From: Diphasiastrum complanatum
Taxonomy: Eukaryota; Streptophyta; Lycopodiopsida; Lycopodiales; Lycopodiaceae
Direction: 5' to 3'
DNA length: 64,000 nt
Assembly (NCBI GenBank): GCA_029204225.1
Contig: CM055113.1
Span: 26,527,462 to 26,591,461, forward strand
Under the pieces are notes generated by a model, which did not search any database, was not told where the DNA came from, and worked only from the letters and a program-made list of their open reading frames with translations. The first letter of the stretch is position 1. Each line of letters starts with the position of its first letter. Shown piece after piece: positions 1-11,124 of this stretch. A program made the position numbers and the translations under genes.

Positions 1-734
1 GTAACCTTCTCAGATTTATCAATAAAGTGGGATTTTCCTCAAACTGACTCTGATTACCTTCTGGGTTTCAGTGTTCGGTAAAAGCGCCAGTTGTAAGGCC
101 GCTTTCCAAATTTTTAATTTGGCACATAGCTGAGGGTCGTATCCCGGGACGCCAGCGGTATGCCGTCGGGACCATTCGGTCCGTGGCGCCAGCGGTATGC
201 TGTCGGGACCATTTGGTCCAGGAACTGGTTGTTTCCATATCTGTCGCGGCTTGTGGTTCTGAGTGTTCCTTGCATGAACGTGAATGGGTTAAGCTCTTGG
301 GGAACGGGCTCTAACCTGTCGGCTGAGTTGGATGGCTTGCTTGGGTGGATGTTACCTGTTTATGGCTGTCCAGTCTGGCGTGGCGCCAGGTTGGCTTCCA
401 GCGCTCGTGACGAAGCTTTCAGTTGGTTAAGTCTGATGTAAGTCAGACCGCTTGCTTGGAATGGATGTTACTCGTTTGTAACGAAGCTTCGAGTTGGTTA
501 AGTTTGATGTATGTCGGGCGGCTTGCTTGGAGGGAAGTCACCCACCTCGGGACCCCCGATCTGGCATGGCGCCAGGTTGGATCTCAATGTTGGTTTTCGG
601 AACTTCATGTTGGTTAAGTCTGATCATTGTTGGCGAGTTGGCTGCTTGTATGTCAAGTGGGTTTGGATGGCAAGAGTTGAAGGCTGGGAAGCTAAGTCGT
701 GGTTCCCGGCTCCCTTTGGGATGCCTGCGCTACA
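1..734 (+). mobile_element. LARD-like LTR retrotransposon: 3' part of first LTR
   Basis: This is the 3' 734 bp of a roughly 1.24-kb LTR whose complete copies lie at 3325-4675 and 6927-8170. It ends ...GCGCTACA, followed two bases later by a primer-binding site, so it acts as a 5' LTR for the unit to its right. Degenerate internal repeats are visible: GTTGGTTAAGT and GCTTGCTTGG each recur three times between 330 and 630. Short open frames across it reappear in other copies only because the DNA is repeated. I see no protein. The 5' end is outside the window. Confidence 0.85.
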
Positions 735-736
735 TG

Positions 737-750
737 TGGTATCAGAGCCG
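737..750 (+). other. Primer-binding site (initiator-Met tRNA)
   Basis: TGGTATCAGAGCCG begins two bases after the LTR end. It is the usual plant retrotransposon PBS, complementary to the 3' end of initiator-Met tRNA. It fixes the LTR boundary and the + orientation of the element. Confidence 0.9.
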
Positions 751-1486
751 ACTGGCCGGTCAGCTATGCGGATCTCACGGAAATGGCCACGGTTTGGGGT
801 TCATCAAGACAACTGTTGTGCAAGGTGCTTCCCACAGTGTAAGCACGGGTGCGTCCACGGTCGGGGTGGTCTGCAGAACGGGGGACTTGATGAGTCAAAG
901 TGCTGCCCTTGAGGTGTAAGCACGGTCAGTTCTCGCGGTTCGGGCCTGGCGCTGTCTGCACGTAGGACGGATGAGGCAAAGTGCTGCCTAGGGAGGTGAA
1001 AGCACGGTCTGTACCTTGTGGGGTGCGGGGCGACATATTCGAACTGTACGGGTTAACCATTGATACAGAGATGCTGCTCGAATTCGGGTGTAAAGCACGG
1101 GTGGTTAGCTGCCGGTGCGGGATAGCTGCCGATCGTTTAGCTATAAGGGCTATCGACCAAAAAGTGGTGGGGCGTGACTGAGGCAATGTGCTGCTTAATG
1201 GTGAAAGCACGGATAGTTGGAGGGGTGTCCTATGTGGGCTGATTCTGTGATCGATTTGTATGGGCGCGGCCAGGCAAAGGTCCGTTGGCAGGACCATCTC
1301 AAAGGGGGACCTTGTCTTTGTTACTTGTTAGTAAACCTGCCTGAGTGTCTTACTTGTACGTATTCGTGGTGAGTCTTAGTACTCGTGCTTTGCCTGGTTT
1401 GCATGATTGCTTGTGATACAAGGAGCTGATGGCTCGAGAAGGAACCTTTTCTTTTGAAGGCTGATACCATCAAACAAAGAGGACTA

Positions 1487-1990
1487 CAGAATCTGTGGGG
1501 CGGATTTGCAGTTCAAGTACTCACACGTGAACGACAACGAAACGACTCAATGTTTGCAAAGGATGGATGGCTAGCCTGTTTCTTAGGTTAGTTTCATTTG
1601 CGACAACGCCCACCAGACGCAAGCAGGAAGTCAAAAGTTGGAAAGGGCCATTTCAGAGGAGATCTTCTATGGAGCAGTTGGTCTTCATTTTGGGACGGCC
1701 ACCTTCGGAACTGAAACTCACTGAGCATGAGCGATATCCAGAATCTGTGCGGCGGATTTGCAGTTCAAGTACTCGCACGTGAACGACAACGAAATGACTC
1801 AATGTTTGCAAAGGATGGATGGCTAGCCTGTTTCTTGGGTTAGTTTCATTTGCGACAACGCCCACCAGACGCAAGCAGGAAGTCAAAAGTTGGAAAGGGC
1901 AATTTCAGGGGAGATCTTCTATAGCAGTTGGTCTTCATTTTGGGACGGCCACCTTCGGAACTGAAACTCACTGAGCATGGGTGATATCCA
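1487..1990 (+). repeat. 252-bp tandem duplication inside unit 1
   Basis: Two copies (1487-1738 and 1739-1990) start with CAGAATCTGTG and contain GGATGGATGGCTAGCCTG and the GACGGCCACCTTCGG block. Unit 2 has one copy (from about 5341), so the duplication is private to unit 1. Confidence 0.85.
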
Positions 1991-3310
1991 GTATCAGTTG
2001 GGTTTTTCCTCAAAGGGGAAAAGACTAGGATCCTCTTCAGAGATTGGCAACAAGTTGGATCGAGCCATAATCCTAGCAGATGGGAAGCAAAGTGTTGGAA
2101 AGGCTTTTTGTCCGAAGAACTCTACTCTAAGTCCGATCAGCTGATTTATTAAGTGGAGGGGAACTATCACACACACCTCTCTCTTGGGGCAAATTTTGAA
2201 TGAAAGTTGATCAAAATGGGGGCAAATTCAAGGTGACCTAGCCATACTCACACGAGGAGACTGGCGAACTTTGGACCTAATAAGTTGACAAGTTTTTGTT
2301 GTGGAAAGGAAAGTTTGTTATAGGCTTTCTCTAGACCAGCAATGATGAGGAAACATATGAGTACGCTGGCTTGTGTTATGTGTAAGGCAGCTGATCAATG
2401 AAGGATCTGTGAAAGTTGAGTCTTGCATGAGAGACTTGGTATTTCGAACGGACGCTAAGGGATAGTTCGCGTTGAGATCGGACTAGTGCAAACTCTGGGT
2501 GCATGTGTCTGAATCAAAGAGAGCTACTTGAAGCCAAGCTCGATGTACACTTCTTGTTTTTGAATGTGAGGCAACTGACCAGTGATGGAATTGTGAAAGT
2601 CAAGTTTTGCGCGACGGACATGGTGCTTCAAACAAACGCGAAGAGATAGTTCGGATGCGGATCAAACTGGTGCGACCCTTTGGATTTTCACGAGGTCAAT
2701 GGTTACATTTGGGTTGATTCAAAGAGCTACTTCAAGCTAAGTGAGAGGTGCATTGCGGAGTACTCAATCTTTGCCTACCTTAAAGAGCCAAGATGGAAAA
2801 GTATCAAGATCAGGCTGGGACAAGGAGAGAAATCAAGGTGCAGAAGCAACAAGGCACAGAGTGGACCATAAAGTGGGTAATCAAACGATAAATCCTTCGG
2901 CTCAGGGAGCCTTGATACCTATGCGGAACCGAACAAATCTGGAGCTCAGGGAGCTCAACACAAAGTGCATCAAGGACAAATCAGGAGCTCAAAGGAGTTC
3001 CAAAGTCGAAAGTCAGAAGCGACAGGGGCGAACATTTCAAAGAAAGGCCTCTGTCACCAGTTAATAAGGTTCTCGGGTTTTACGAAAGCGATATCAAATC
3101 TACGCTTTTCCCAGACAAAGATATATTTTCAAGTTATGTAATTTTTCAGTACAAAGAGCTGAGCCTCCGACTTGTGGTGTGCCAGCTTCAATGTTAATAA
3201 AAAGTGGCCAGTAAATTGAGTACTGTGCCAAGTAGCTTAAATGTATAGTAATTTTAATAGGGAGACACCTTTACTTTAATCTGACATCTGATGAGGACAT
3301 CAGATTTTAT

Positions 3311-3324
3311 AAAGGTGGGGTGGA
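3311..3324 (+). other. Polypurine tract of unit 1
   Basis: AAAGGTGGGGTGGA directly precedes the LTR start TGTTGTAAAG. The same tract is at 6913-6926, and inverted at 41424-41437. Confidence 0.8.
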
Positions 3325-4675
3325 TGTTGTAAAGCTACCTTTACAAGCTTTACTTCCGGCGCCATAGGCGCCAGCTATGTCCCCGGCGCCAGCAGCGCCC
3401 CTGCTGCTCCCGGCGCCAACGGCGCCGGCGCCGCTCCCGGCGCCACTGTGACCAGAATCCAGCCGGCGCCAAGTTCCTATGGCTGAAAATCTTTGATCGG
3501 TTCTAGCGAAGTCCAGAGAGCTCAGATCGATGTGCAATCACCTCACACGATCTAGGCATGATTAAAGGAAGCCTGGGGATCAATAAAATCTAGAGAGAGA
3601 AAATGACTTTCTAGAAAGAGAAAATCCTAGAGAGAGAAAAACGTGCTTTACCAGCTTAGGTAGAGTGCTTGGTATGAGGGGGGGTGCCAAATCACACCAA
3701 TACTATAGGGGAGTGCGGGTTGCGACTCAGGGCGAGCTCCAACCAAGTCTCAGCCTCCCTTGCTGGAATGTTGTCATGGCTCTCGCCTTGGCATGCTAGC
3801 GCCCCGGAGACTAGGGTCGGTCACACACTTGAAATGTAACCTTCTCAGATTTATCAATAAAGTGGGATTTTCCTCAAACTGACTCTGATTACCTTCTGGG
3901 TTTCAGTGTTCGGTAAAAGCGCCAGTTGTAAGGCCGCTTTCCAAATTTTTAATTTGGCACATAGCTGAGGGTCTTATCCCGGGACGCCAGCGGTATGCCG
4001 TCGGGACCATTCGGTCCGTGGCGCCAGCGGTATGCTGTCGGGACCATTTGGTCCAGGAACTGGTTGTTTCCATATCTGTCGCGGCTTGTGGTTCTGAGTG
4101 TTCCTTGCATGAACGTGAATGGGTTAAGCTCTTGGGGAACGGGCTCTAACCTGTCGGCTGAGTTGGATGGCTTGCTTGGGTGGATGTTACCTGTTTATGG
4201 CTGTCCAGTCTGGCGTGGCGCCAGGTTGGCTTCCAGCGCTCGTGACGAAGCTTTCAGTTGGTTAAGTCTGATGTAAGTCAGACCGCTTGCTTGGAATGGA
4301 TGTTACTCGTTTGTAACGAAGCTTCGAGTTGGTTAAGTTTGATGTATGTCGGGCGGCTTGCTTGGAGGGAAGTCACCCACATCGGGACCCCCGATCTGGC
4401 ATGGCGCCAGGTTGGATCTCAATGTTGGTTTTCGGAACTTCATGTTGGTTAAGTCTGATCGTTGTTGGCGAGTTGGCTGCTTGTATGTCAAGTGGGTTTG
4501 GATGGCAAGAGTTGAAGGCTGGGAAGCTAAGTCGTGGTTCCCGGCTCCCTTTGGGATGCCTGCGCTACAGTTGGCGAGTTGGCTGCTTGTATGTCAAGTG
4601 GGTTCGGATGGCAAGAGTTGAAGGCTGGGAAGCTAAGTCGTGGTTCCCGGCTCCCTTTGGGATGCCTGCGCTACA
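3325..4675 (+). mobile_element. LARD LTR 2 with terminal 106-bp duplication
   Basis: A complete LTR running from TGTTGTAAAG to GCGCTACA. Compared with LTR 3, the last 106 bp are tandemly duplicated (4464-4569 and 4570-4675). The 5' part contains a cluster of GGCGCC hexamers (about 3355-3470). The LTR is the 3' LTR of unit 1 and also the left boundary of unit 2, but no PBS follows it. Confidence 0.85.
3355..3470 (+). promoter_or_regulatory. Iterated GGCGCC palindromes in LTR U3
   Basis: Eight GGCGCC hexamers lie within about 115 bp just inside the 5' end of the LTR, where U3 control elements normally sit. LTR 3 (6957-7075) keeps five. The diverged inverted copy (41285-41400) keeps mostly degraded versions. 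A regulatory or methylation-target role is inferred only from position and repetition. Confidence 0.5.
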
Positions 4676-6926
4676 GTTACTGAGGCAATGTGCTGCCTAA
4701 CGGTGAAAGCACGGGTGCATCCACGGGGGTGGTATATTCAAGGATAGCTGCCATTCGTTTAGCTATAAGGGCTATCGACCAAATTTGGTGGGGGCGTTAC
4801 TGAGGCAATGTGCTGTCTAACGGTGAAAGCACGGGTGCGTCCACGATTGGGGGGGTACGCTGCCGATCGTTTAGCTATAAGGGCTATCGACTAGATTTGG
4901 TGGGGGCGTTACTGAGGCAATGTGCTGCCTGACGGTGAAAGCACGGGTGCGTCCACGGGGGTGGTATATTCAAGGATAGCTGCCGATCGTTTAGCTATAA
5001 GGGCTATCGACCAAAAAGTGGTGGGGCGTGACTGAGGCAATGTGCTGCTTAATGGTGAAAGCATGGATGGTTGGAGGGGTGTCCTATGTGGGCTGATTCT
5101 ATGATCGATTTGTATGGGCGCGGCCAGGCAAAGGTCCGTTGGCAGGACCATCTCAAAGGGGGACCTTGTCTTTGTTACTTGTTAGTAAACCTGCCTGAGT
5201 GTCTTACTTGTATGTATACGTGGTGAGTCTTAGTACTCGTGCTTTGCCTGGTTTGCATGATTGCTTGTGATACAAGGAGCTGATGGCTCGAGAAGGAACC
5301 TTTTCTTTTGAAGGCTGATACCATCAAACAAAGAGGACTACAGAATCTGTGGGGCGGATTTGCAGTTCAAGTACTCACACGTGAACGACAACGAAACGAC
5401 TCAATGTTTGCAAAGGATGGATGGCTAGCCTGTCTCTTGGGTTAGTTTCATTTGCGACAACGCCCACCAGATGCAAGCAGGAAGTCAAAAGTTGGAAAGG
5501 GCAATTTCAGGGGAGATCTTCTATGGAGCAGTTGGTCTTCATTTTGGGATGGCCACCTTCGGAACTGAAACTCACTGAGCATGGGTGATATCCAGTATCA
5601 GTTGGGTTTTTCCTCAAAGGGGAAAAGACTAGGATCCTCTTCAGAGATTGGCAACAAGTTGGATCGAGCCATAATCCTAGCAGATGGGAAGCAAAGTGTT
5701 GGAAAGGCTTTTTGTCCGAAGAACTCTACTCTAAGTCCGATCAACTGATTTATTAAGTGGAGGGGAACTATCACACACACCTCTCTCTTGGGGCAAATTT
5801 TGAATGAAAGTTGATCAAAATGGGGGCAAATTCAAGGTGACCTAGCCATACTCACACGAGGAGACTGGCGAACTTTGGACCTAATAAGTTGACAAGTTTT
5901 TGTTGGAAAAGGAAAGTTTGTTATAGGCTTTCTCTGGACCAGCAATGATGAGGAAACATATGAGTACGCTGGCTTGTGTTACGTGTAAGGCAGCTGATCA
6001 ATGAAGGAATTGTGAAAGTTGAGTCTTGCATGAAAGGCTTGGTATTTCGAACGGATCCTAAGGGACAGTTCGCGTTGAGATCGGAATAGTGCAAACTCTG
6101 GGTGCATGTTTCTGATTCAAAGAGAGCTACTTGAAGCCAAGCTCGATGTACACTTCTTGTTTTAACTGTGAGGCAACTGACCAGTGATGGAATTGTGAAA
6201 GTCAAGTTTTGCACGACGGACATGGTGCTTCAAACAAACGCGAAGAGATAGTTCGGATGCGGATCAAACTAGTGCGACCTTTTGGCTTTCCACGAGGTCA
6301 ATGGTTACATTTGGGCTGATTCAAAGAGCTACTTCAAGCTAAGTGAGAGGTGCATTGCTGAGTACTCAATCTTTGCCTACCTTAAAGAGCCAAGATGGAA
6401 AAGTATCAAGATCAGGCTGGGACAAGGAGAGAAATCAAGGTGCAGAAGCAACAAGGCACGGAGTGGACCATAAAGTGGGCAATCAAACGATAAATCCTTC
6501 GGCTCAGGGAGCCTTGATACCTGTGCGGAACTGAACAAATCTGGAGCTCAGGGAGCTCAACACAAAGTGCATCAAGGACAAATCAGGAGCTCAGAGGAGT
6601 TTCAAAGTCGAAAGTCAAAAGCGACAGGGGCGAACATTTCAAAGAAAGGCCTCTGTTACCAGTTAATAAGGTCCTCGGGTTTTACGAAAGCGATATCAAA
6701 TCTACGCTTTTCCCAGACAAAGATATATTTTCAAGTTATGTAATTTTTCAGTACAAAGAGCTGAGCCTCCGACTTGTGGCGTGCCAGCTTCAATGTTAAT
6801 AAAAAGTGGCCAGTAAATTGAGTACTGTGCCAAGTAGCTTAAATGTATAGTCATTTTAATTGGGAGACACCTTTACTTTAATCTGACATCTGATGAGGAC
6901 ATCAGATTTTATAAAGGTGGGGTGGA
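4676..6926 (+). mobile_element. LARD internal domain, unit 2 (PBS-less)
   Basis: Non-coding internal domain collinear with unit 1 from about 1170 onward. The leader present in unit 1 (735 to about 1170, including the PBS) is missing: the LTR runs straight into GTTACTGAGGC. As it stands this unit could not prime reverse transcription. It ends in the polypurine tract at 6913-6926. Confidence 0.8.
4679..5090 (+). repeat. Tandem array, about 120-bp period
   Basis: Four units start with ACTGAGGCAATGTGCTG at 4679, 4799, 4911 and 5031 (spacings 120, 112, 120). Each carries GGTGAAAGCACGG and most carry TTTAGCTATAAGGGCTATCGA. Unit 1 has one clean copy (from about 1171) plus degenerate ones. Confidence 0.85.
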
Positions 6927-8170
6927 TGTTGTAAAGCTACCTTTACAAGCTTTACTTCCGGCGCCATCGGCGCCAGCTATGTCCCCGGCGCCAGCAGCGC
7001 TCCTGCTGCTCCCGGCGGCAAAGGCGCCGGCACCTCTCCCAGCGCCACTGTGACCAGAATCCAACCGGCGCCAAGTTCCTATGGCTGAAAATCTTTGATC
7101 GGTTCTAGCGGAGTCCAGAGAGCTCAGATCGATGTGCAATCACCTCACACGATCTAGGCATGATTAAAGGAAGCCTGGGGATCAATAAAATCTAGAGAGA
7201 GAAAATGACTTTCTAGAAAGAGAAAATCCTAGAGAGAGAAAAACGTGCTTTACCAGCTTGGGTAGAGTGCTTGGTATGAGGGGGGTGCCGAATCACACCA
7301 ATACTATAGGGGAGTGCGGGTTGCGACTCAGGGCGAGCTCCAACCAAGTCTCAGCCTCCCTTGCTGGAATGTTGTCATGGCTCTCGCCTTGGCATGCTAG
7401 CGCCCCAGAGACTAGGGTCGGTCACACACTTGAAATGTAACCTTCTCAGATTTATCAATAAAGTGGGATTTTTCTCAAACTGACTCTGATTACCTTCTGG
7501 GTTTCAGTGTTCTGTAAAAGCGCCAGTTGTAAGGCCGCTTTCAAAATTTTTAACTTGGCACATAGCTGAGGGTCATGTCCCGGGACGCCAGCAGTATGCC
7601 GTCGGGACCATTCGGTCCGTGGCGCCAGCGGTATGCTGTCGGGACCATTTGGTCCAGGAACTGGTTGTTTCCATATCTGTCGCGGCTTGTGGTTCTGAGT
7701 GTTCCTTGCATGAACGTGAATGGGTTAAGCTCTTGGGGAACGGGCTCTAACCTGTCGGCTGAGTTGGATGGCTTGCTTGGGTGGATGTTACCTGTTTATG
7801 GCTGTCCAATCTGGCATGACGCCAGGTTGGCTTCCAGCGCTCGTGACGAAGCTTTCAGTTGGTTAAGTCTGATGTAAGTCAGACCGCTTGCTTGGAATGG
7901 ATGTTACTCGTTTGTAACGAAGTTTCGAGTTGGTTAAGTTTGATGTATGTCGGGCGGCTTGCTTGAAGGGGAGTCACCCACATCGGGACCCCCGATCTGG
8001 CATGGCGCCAGGTTGGATCTCAATGTTGGTTTTCGGAACTTCAAGTTGGTTAAGTCTGATCGTTGTTGGCGAGTTGGCTGCTTGTATGTCAAGTGGGTTT
8101 GGATGGCAAGAGTTGAAGGCTGGGAAGCTAAGTCGTGGTTTCCGGCTCCCTTTGAGATGCCTGCGCTACA
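6927..8170 (+). mobile_element. LARD LTR 3
   Basis: 1244-bp LTR running from TGTTGTAAAG to GCGCTACA, almost identical to LTR 2 apart from the latter's terminal duplication. Copia coding sequence starts at the next base, so this LTR closes the array and the array sits inside a copia element. Confidence 0.88.
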
Positions 8171-8815
8171 GTTAGTAGGGAGCTTGATTTACCTTACCAC
8201 GACTAGACCATATATATGCTTTGTTGTTGGCATTGTAAGTCAGTTTATGACAGCACCTACGGGAATGCATTGGAAGGCAGCTAAACGCATTTTGCGTTAT
8301 ATGAAAGGCACTTCAGAGTATGGCTTGATTTACAGGAAGCATGATGGTTTACCTGAGTTGTGTGGCTATGTGGATGCGGATTGGGGAGATGACTATGATG
8401 ATCGTAGATCCACCACAAGGTATGTATTCCAGTTTTGTGGTAGTTGTTGTTCCTGTTCTAGTAAGAAGCAAAGTACAGTTGCTCTTTCCACCACAGAGGC
8501 AGAGTATAAGACAATGTGTAGTGCAACACAGGAAGCTATATGGTTGAGATAAATCTTGGAAGAAATTGGCATGAAGCAGAAAAATTCCACGACTTTACAT
8601 AGCGACAGTCAGAGTGGCATTCAGCTAGCAAAGAATCCAGTGTTCCATGCGAGAACTAAACACATTGAGATTCAGTATCACTTTATACGTGAGAGGCTGC
8701 TGAGTCGTAAAATTCATGCACAAAAGAGCAACTAGCTAATATTTTCACTAAGCCACTTACTAGAGAAAAGTTTGATAAGTTTAGATCAAAGCTTTCTGTA
8801 TTTAAAGTTTGTTGA
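8171..8815 (+). pseudogene. Ty1/copia pol 3' end (RT tail and RNase H)
   Basis: The frame opens at the LARD junction with the copia motif LVGSLIYLTTTRP. It then shows the RNase H landmarks YVDADWG, SSKKQSTVALSTTEAEY and, past a stop at 8549-8551, TKHIEIQYHFIRE and ANIFTKPLTREKF. The reading frame has a stop after WLR and another near 8732. Only the last ~200 residues of pol are present because the LARD array truncates it on the left. It is followed by a polypurine stretch (8860-8870) and an LTR. Confidence 0.88.
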
Positions 8816-8869
8816 CTTTAAAGCTATGTATATGACTGTATAAAAAGTAGACTCTACTTTAAGGGAGAG

Positions 8870-9149
8870 AGTTAGAATTAAAGTAGAATCACTGTGTTAC
8901 TGTATTGTGGGTCCTATCAGTGGATAAGGATCAGTTGGCCTCGCCACGAGGCAAGTCGACGGGACACATGTCCCGCCAACGGCAACCTGGGTCATGCATG
9001 GGTTGCCTGAGTGAACAACTGTATGTACAATGTAATTTCATCTTGAGAAATACAGTTGCTATGTGAGCTTGCTGTGGAGAGTGTTTTATGTCTGTGTTAT
9101 TGTATAGCATGATCTGTGTTCCTGTGCAAAGCAAATTCTAAGTCCAACA
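8870..9149 (+). mobile_element. Ty1/copia 3' LTR
   Basis: This starts after AAGGGAGAGA with TTAGAATTAAAGTAG (the usual TG start is decayed) and ends near ...AGTCCAACA. No PBS follows, which fits a 3' LTR. The boundaries are estimates. Confidence 0.6.
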
Positions 9150-10529
9150 TCATTGATGGTTTGGAGTCAAGTCAAGTGGAGGAGCAAGCTCAAGACCGAG
9201 GTCTCCAAGAAGAACTTTGAGTATCAAGATGGAGCCATCATGGCTCAATCATATGGATCAAGCAAGACAAGTTTTTTTTGGCAACATTATGTATGCACCT
9301 AATAGTTTAATTGATGTATCTTCAAGTGCACAAAATGCCTTGGAATCCATGGCTTGGCATGATGTATAGTTTTTGAAGTGTGCTACATGTATATAGACAC
9401 ATTTATGGAACATCTTGTAAGGGATCCTTTAAGAGGTGGTGAAAGATCCTTCATGGACACCATTCTCTATTGGAGTCTCAAAAGTTCCTTGTTTGTAGCT
9501 GGATTTTTTAGACACTTCTACTTGATAAAAAAATCATGCCAAAATGTACATAAGTGGGTCTCACATGTGTGTGGCCATGGAGCCACGTGGGAAACCTACC
9601 CTAGTGCCTATAGGTTAGATCAAGTATAAAGAGTAGGTTAAGTCAATTTGGTAGTGATTCCTAGTTTATAGGACCTAAATCCTAGATTTGTGGTGGAGAT
9701 TGACAACTAGCCACCTACTTGACATGACTCTAGGAATGAAGCTAGGTTGGCAAATTGGGCCAAGAAAGCCAATTTAACTTCCTTATTACATTTTGAAAAT
9801 TCACCTAACTTTACAACGGAAGAGGCTGTTTTATGTAGGCGACTTTCCATAGTAAGCACTTAAGGAGCTCATTAGCAATCTCGAGCTACTCCAATATTGT
9901 AACGTGATTTTGTGATCCAAATGCAACCAAAGTGTTTAAGCCTTCATTCTCAGTCTACAGGCCGTACGGCAGGTCGTGGTTCACACGTGTGGACTCAGAT
10001 TTACATCTATGATTAATGCTTTTAATTGTTCTTGTTTGTTGTTTGTCGAATTGCCAATCTAGATCAACTTTTTTTGTGTCTAGTTTTTTGATAGATTGTT
10101 AAGCAAGCATCCAATCACTCTTGTGGATCTTTTGTAGATCCATTTATAGTCCAAAAGTACAGTACTTTCATGTAGAGAAATCTCTAGATTTTGGAAAAAA
10201 AGACCATATACCTTTTGTATTGCAAGCATTCCTTATGGGTTTCAAATGAGAGAGTCATTGAATGATGATTTTCCATTTAAATATATAGAAATCCATAGTG
10301 TGATGCAAGGGTTTTTGGAAGTCACAACCTCTTTTATTTGGAGAGTTGTTATTTTTCATTCAAACAGGCAAACATCTGTTCAGAAAGCTCTGTTAACTTT
10401 TTCCAATACTAAAATCGAAAATGTTGTTTGGTATGTTTTCTAATTTATTTAACAATTTATTTTTATTTTTAATAACTTTCAAATATATATTCTATGCTCA
10501 TCATAGATTGTCTAAAAAAAAATTATTCT
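9150..10529. other. Non-coding stretch, no gene seen
   Basis: Moderately AT-rich sequence between the copia LTR and the left end of the palindrome. No frame has recognisable protein similarity. It lacks a counterpart in the right flank, which holds microsatellites instead. Confidence 0.5.
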
Positions 10530-11124
10530 ATCTTTTCATGTACATTCTCAAAAAATTAAAGAATATGACTAGAATTGATTATGTTTTTATATTTTACAAT
10601 ATTGAAATATATTAATAGAATTACAAGTTTTTAGTTCTGATACTAACGATAAGATCCTTATTCCAATAAATTTAAATATTTTCAAAAGTCATATAATTTT
10701 AGATGTTTAAAATATTTTTTTTAAAATGATTATTAGTTAGTATTTATATTTTCTAGAGCTTAGTTATAAGAATATTTGTAAATCTCTACAAATTATTATT
10801 TTTTAAAAATTAAATTTTTTTAAAAATTATTGATTTGAATTTATATTGCATTTTATAAGAAATTATTTTTTGAAAGCAAACTCTTTCAAAAAAAGTTTTA
10901 ATATTTTGAAATATTTGTTACTAGATAATTTCTTACATAAGTAGAATAATTCTTTTTAGTTCATTTCAATTTTTTATATTTAACAATTTTGCTTTTAATT
11001 GATTAATTTAGAATATGTTATTAAAAATTTATATCTTAACTTTTTAGTATGATTACAATTTTTGTCAAAATACAATATTTTTTCAACATGGTAATATATA
11101 TTTGCAAAGTATTTTGGACATTGG

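Larger units (their letters stand above)
735..3324 (+). mobile_element. LARD internal domain, unit 1 (non-coding)
   Basis: About 2.6 kb lies between the PBS and a polypurine tract (AAAGGTGGGGTGGA, 3311-3324). No frame carries gag, protease, integrase, RT or RNase H motifs, so the element is non-autonomous. The 5' part (820-1215) holds degenerate copies of a motif with GTGCTGCC and GGTGAAAGCACGG, which forms a clean tandem array in unit 2. The 3' part is nearly identical to unit 2. Confidence 0.8.

Noticed and set aside
737-750. tRNA genes at TGGTATCAGAGC sites (also 24738, 51448, 59300)
   Set aside because: Only the primer-binding complement is present, with no cloverleaf around it. They sit at LTR edges.
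160-919. Several 64-141-codon frames that recur in every LARD LTR copy
   Set aside because: They recur only because the LTR is repeated, overlap in several frames and strands, and show no domain.
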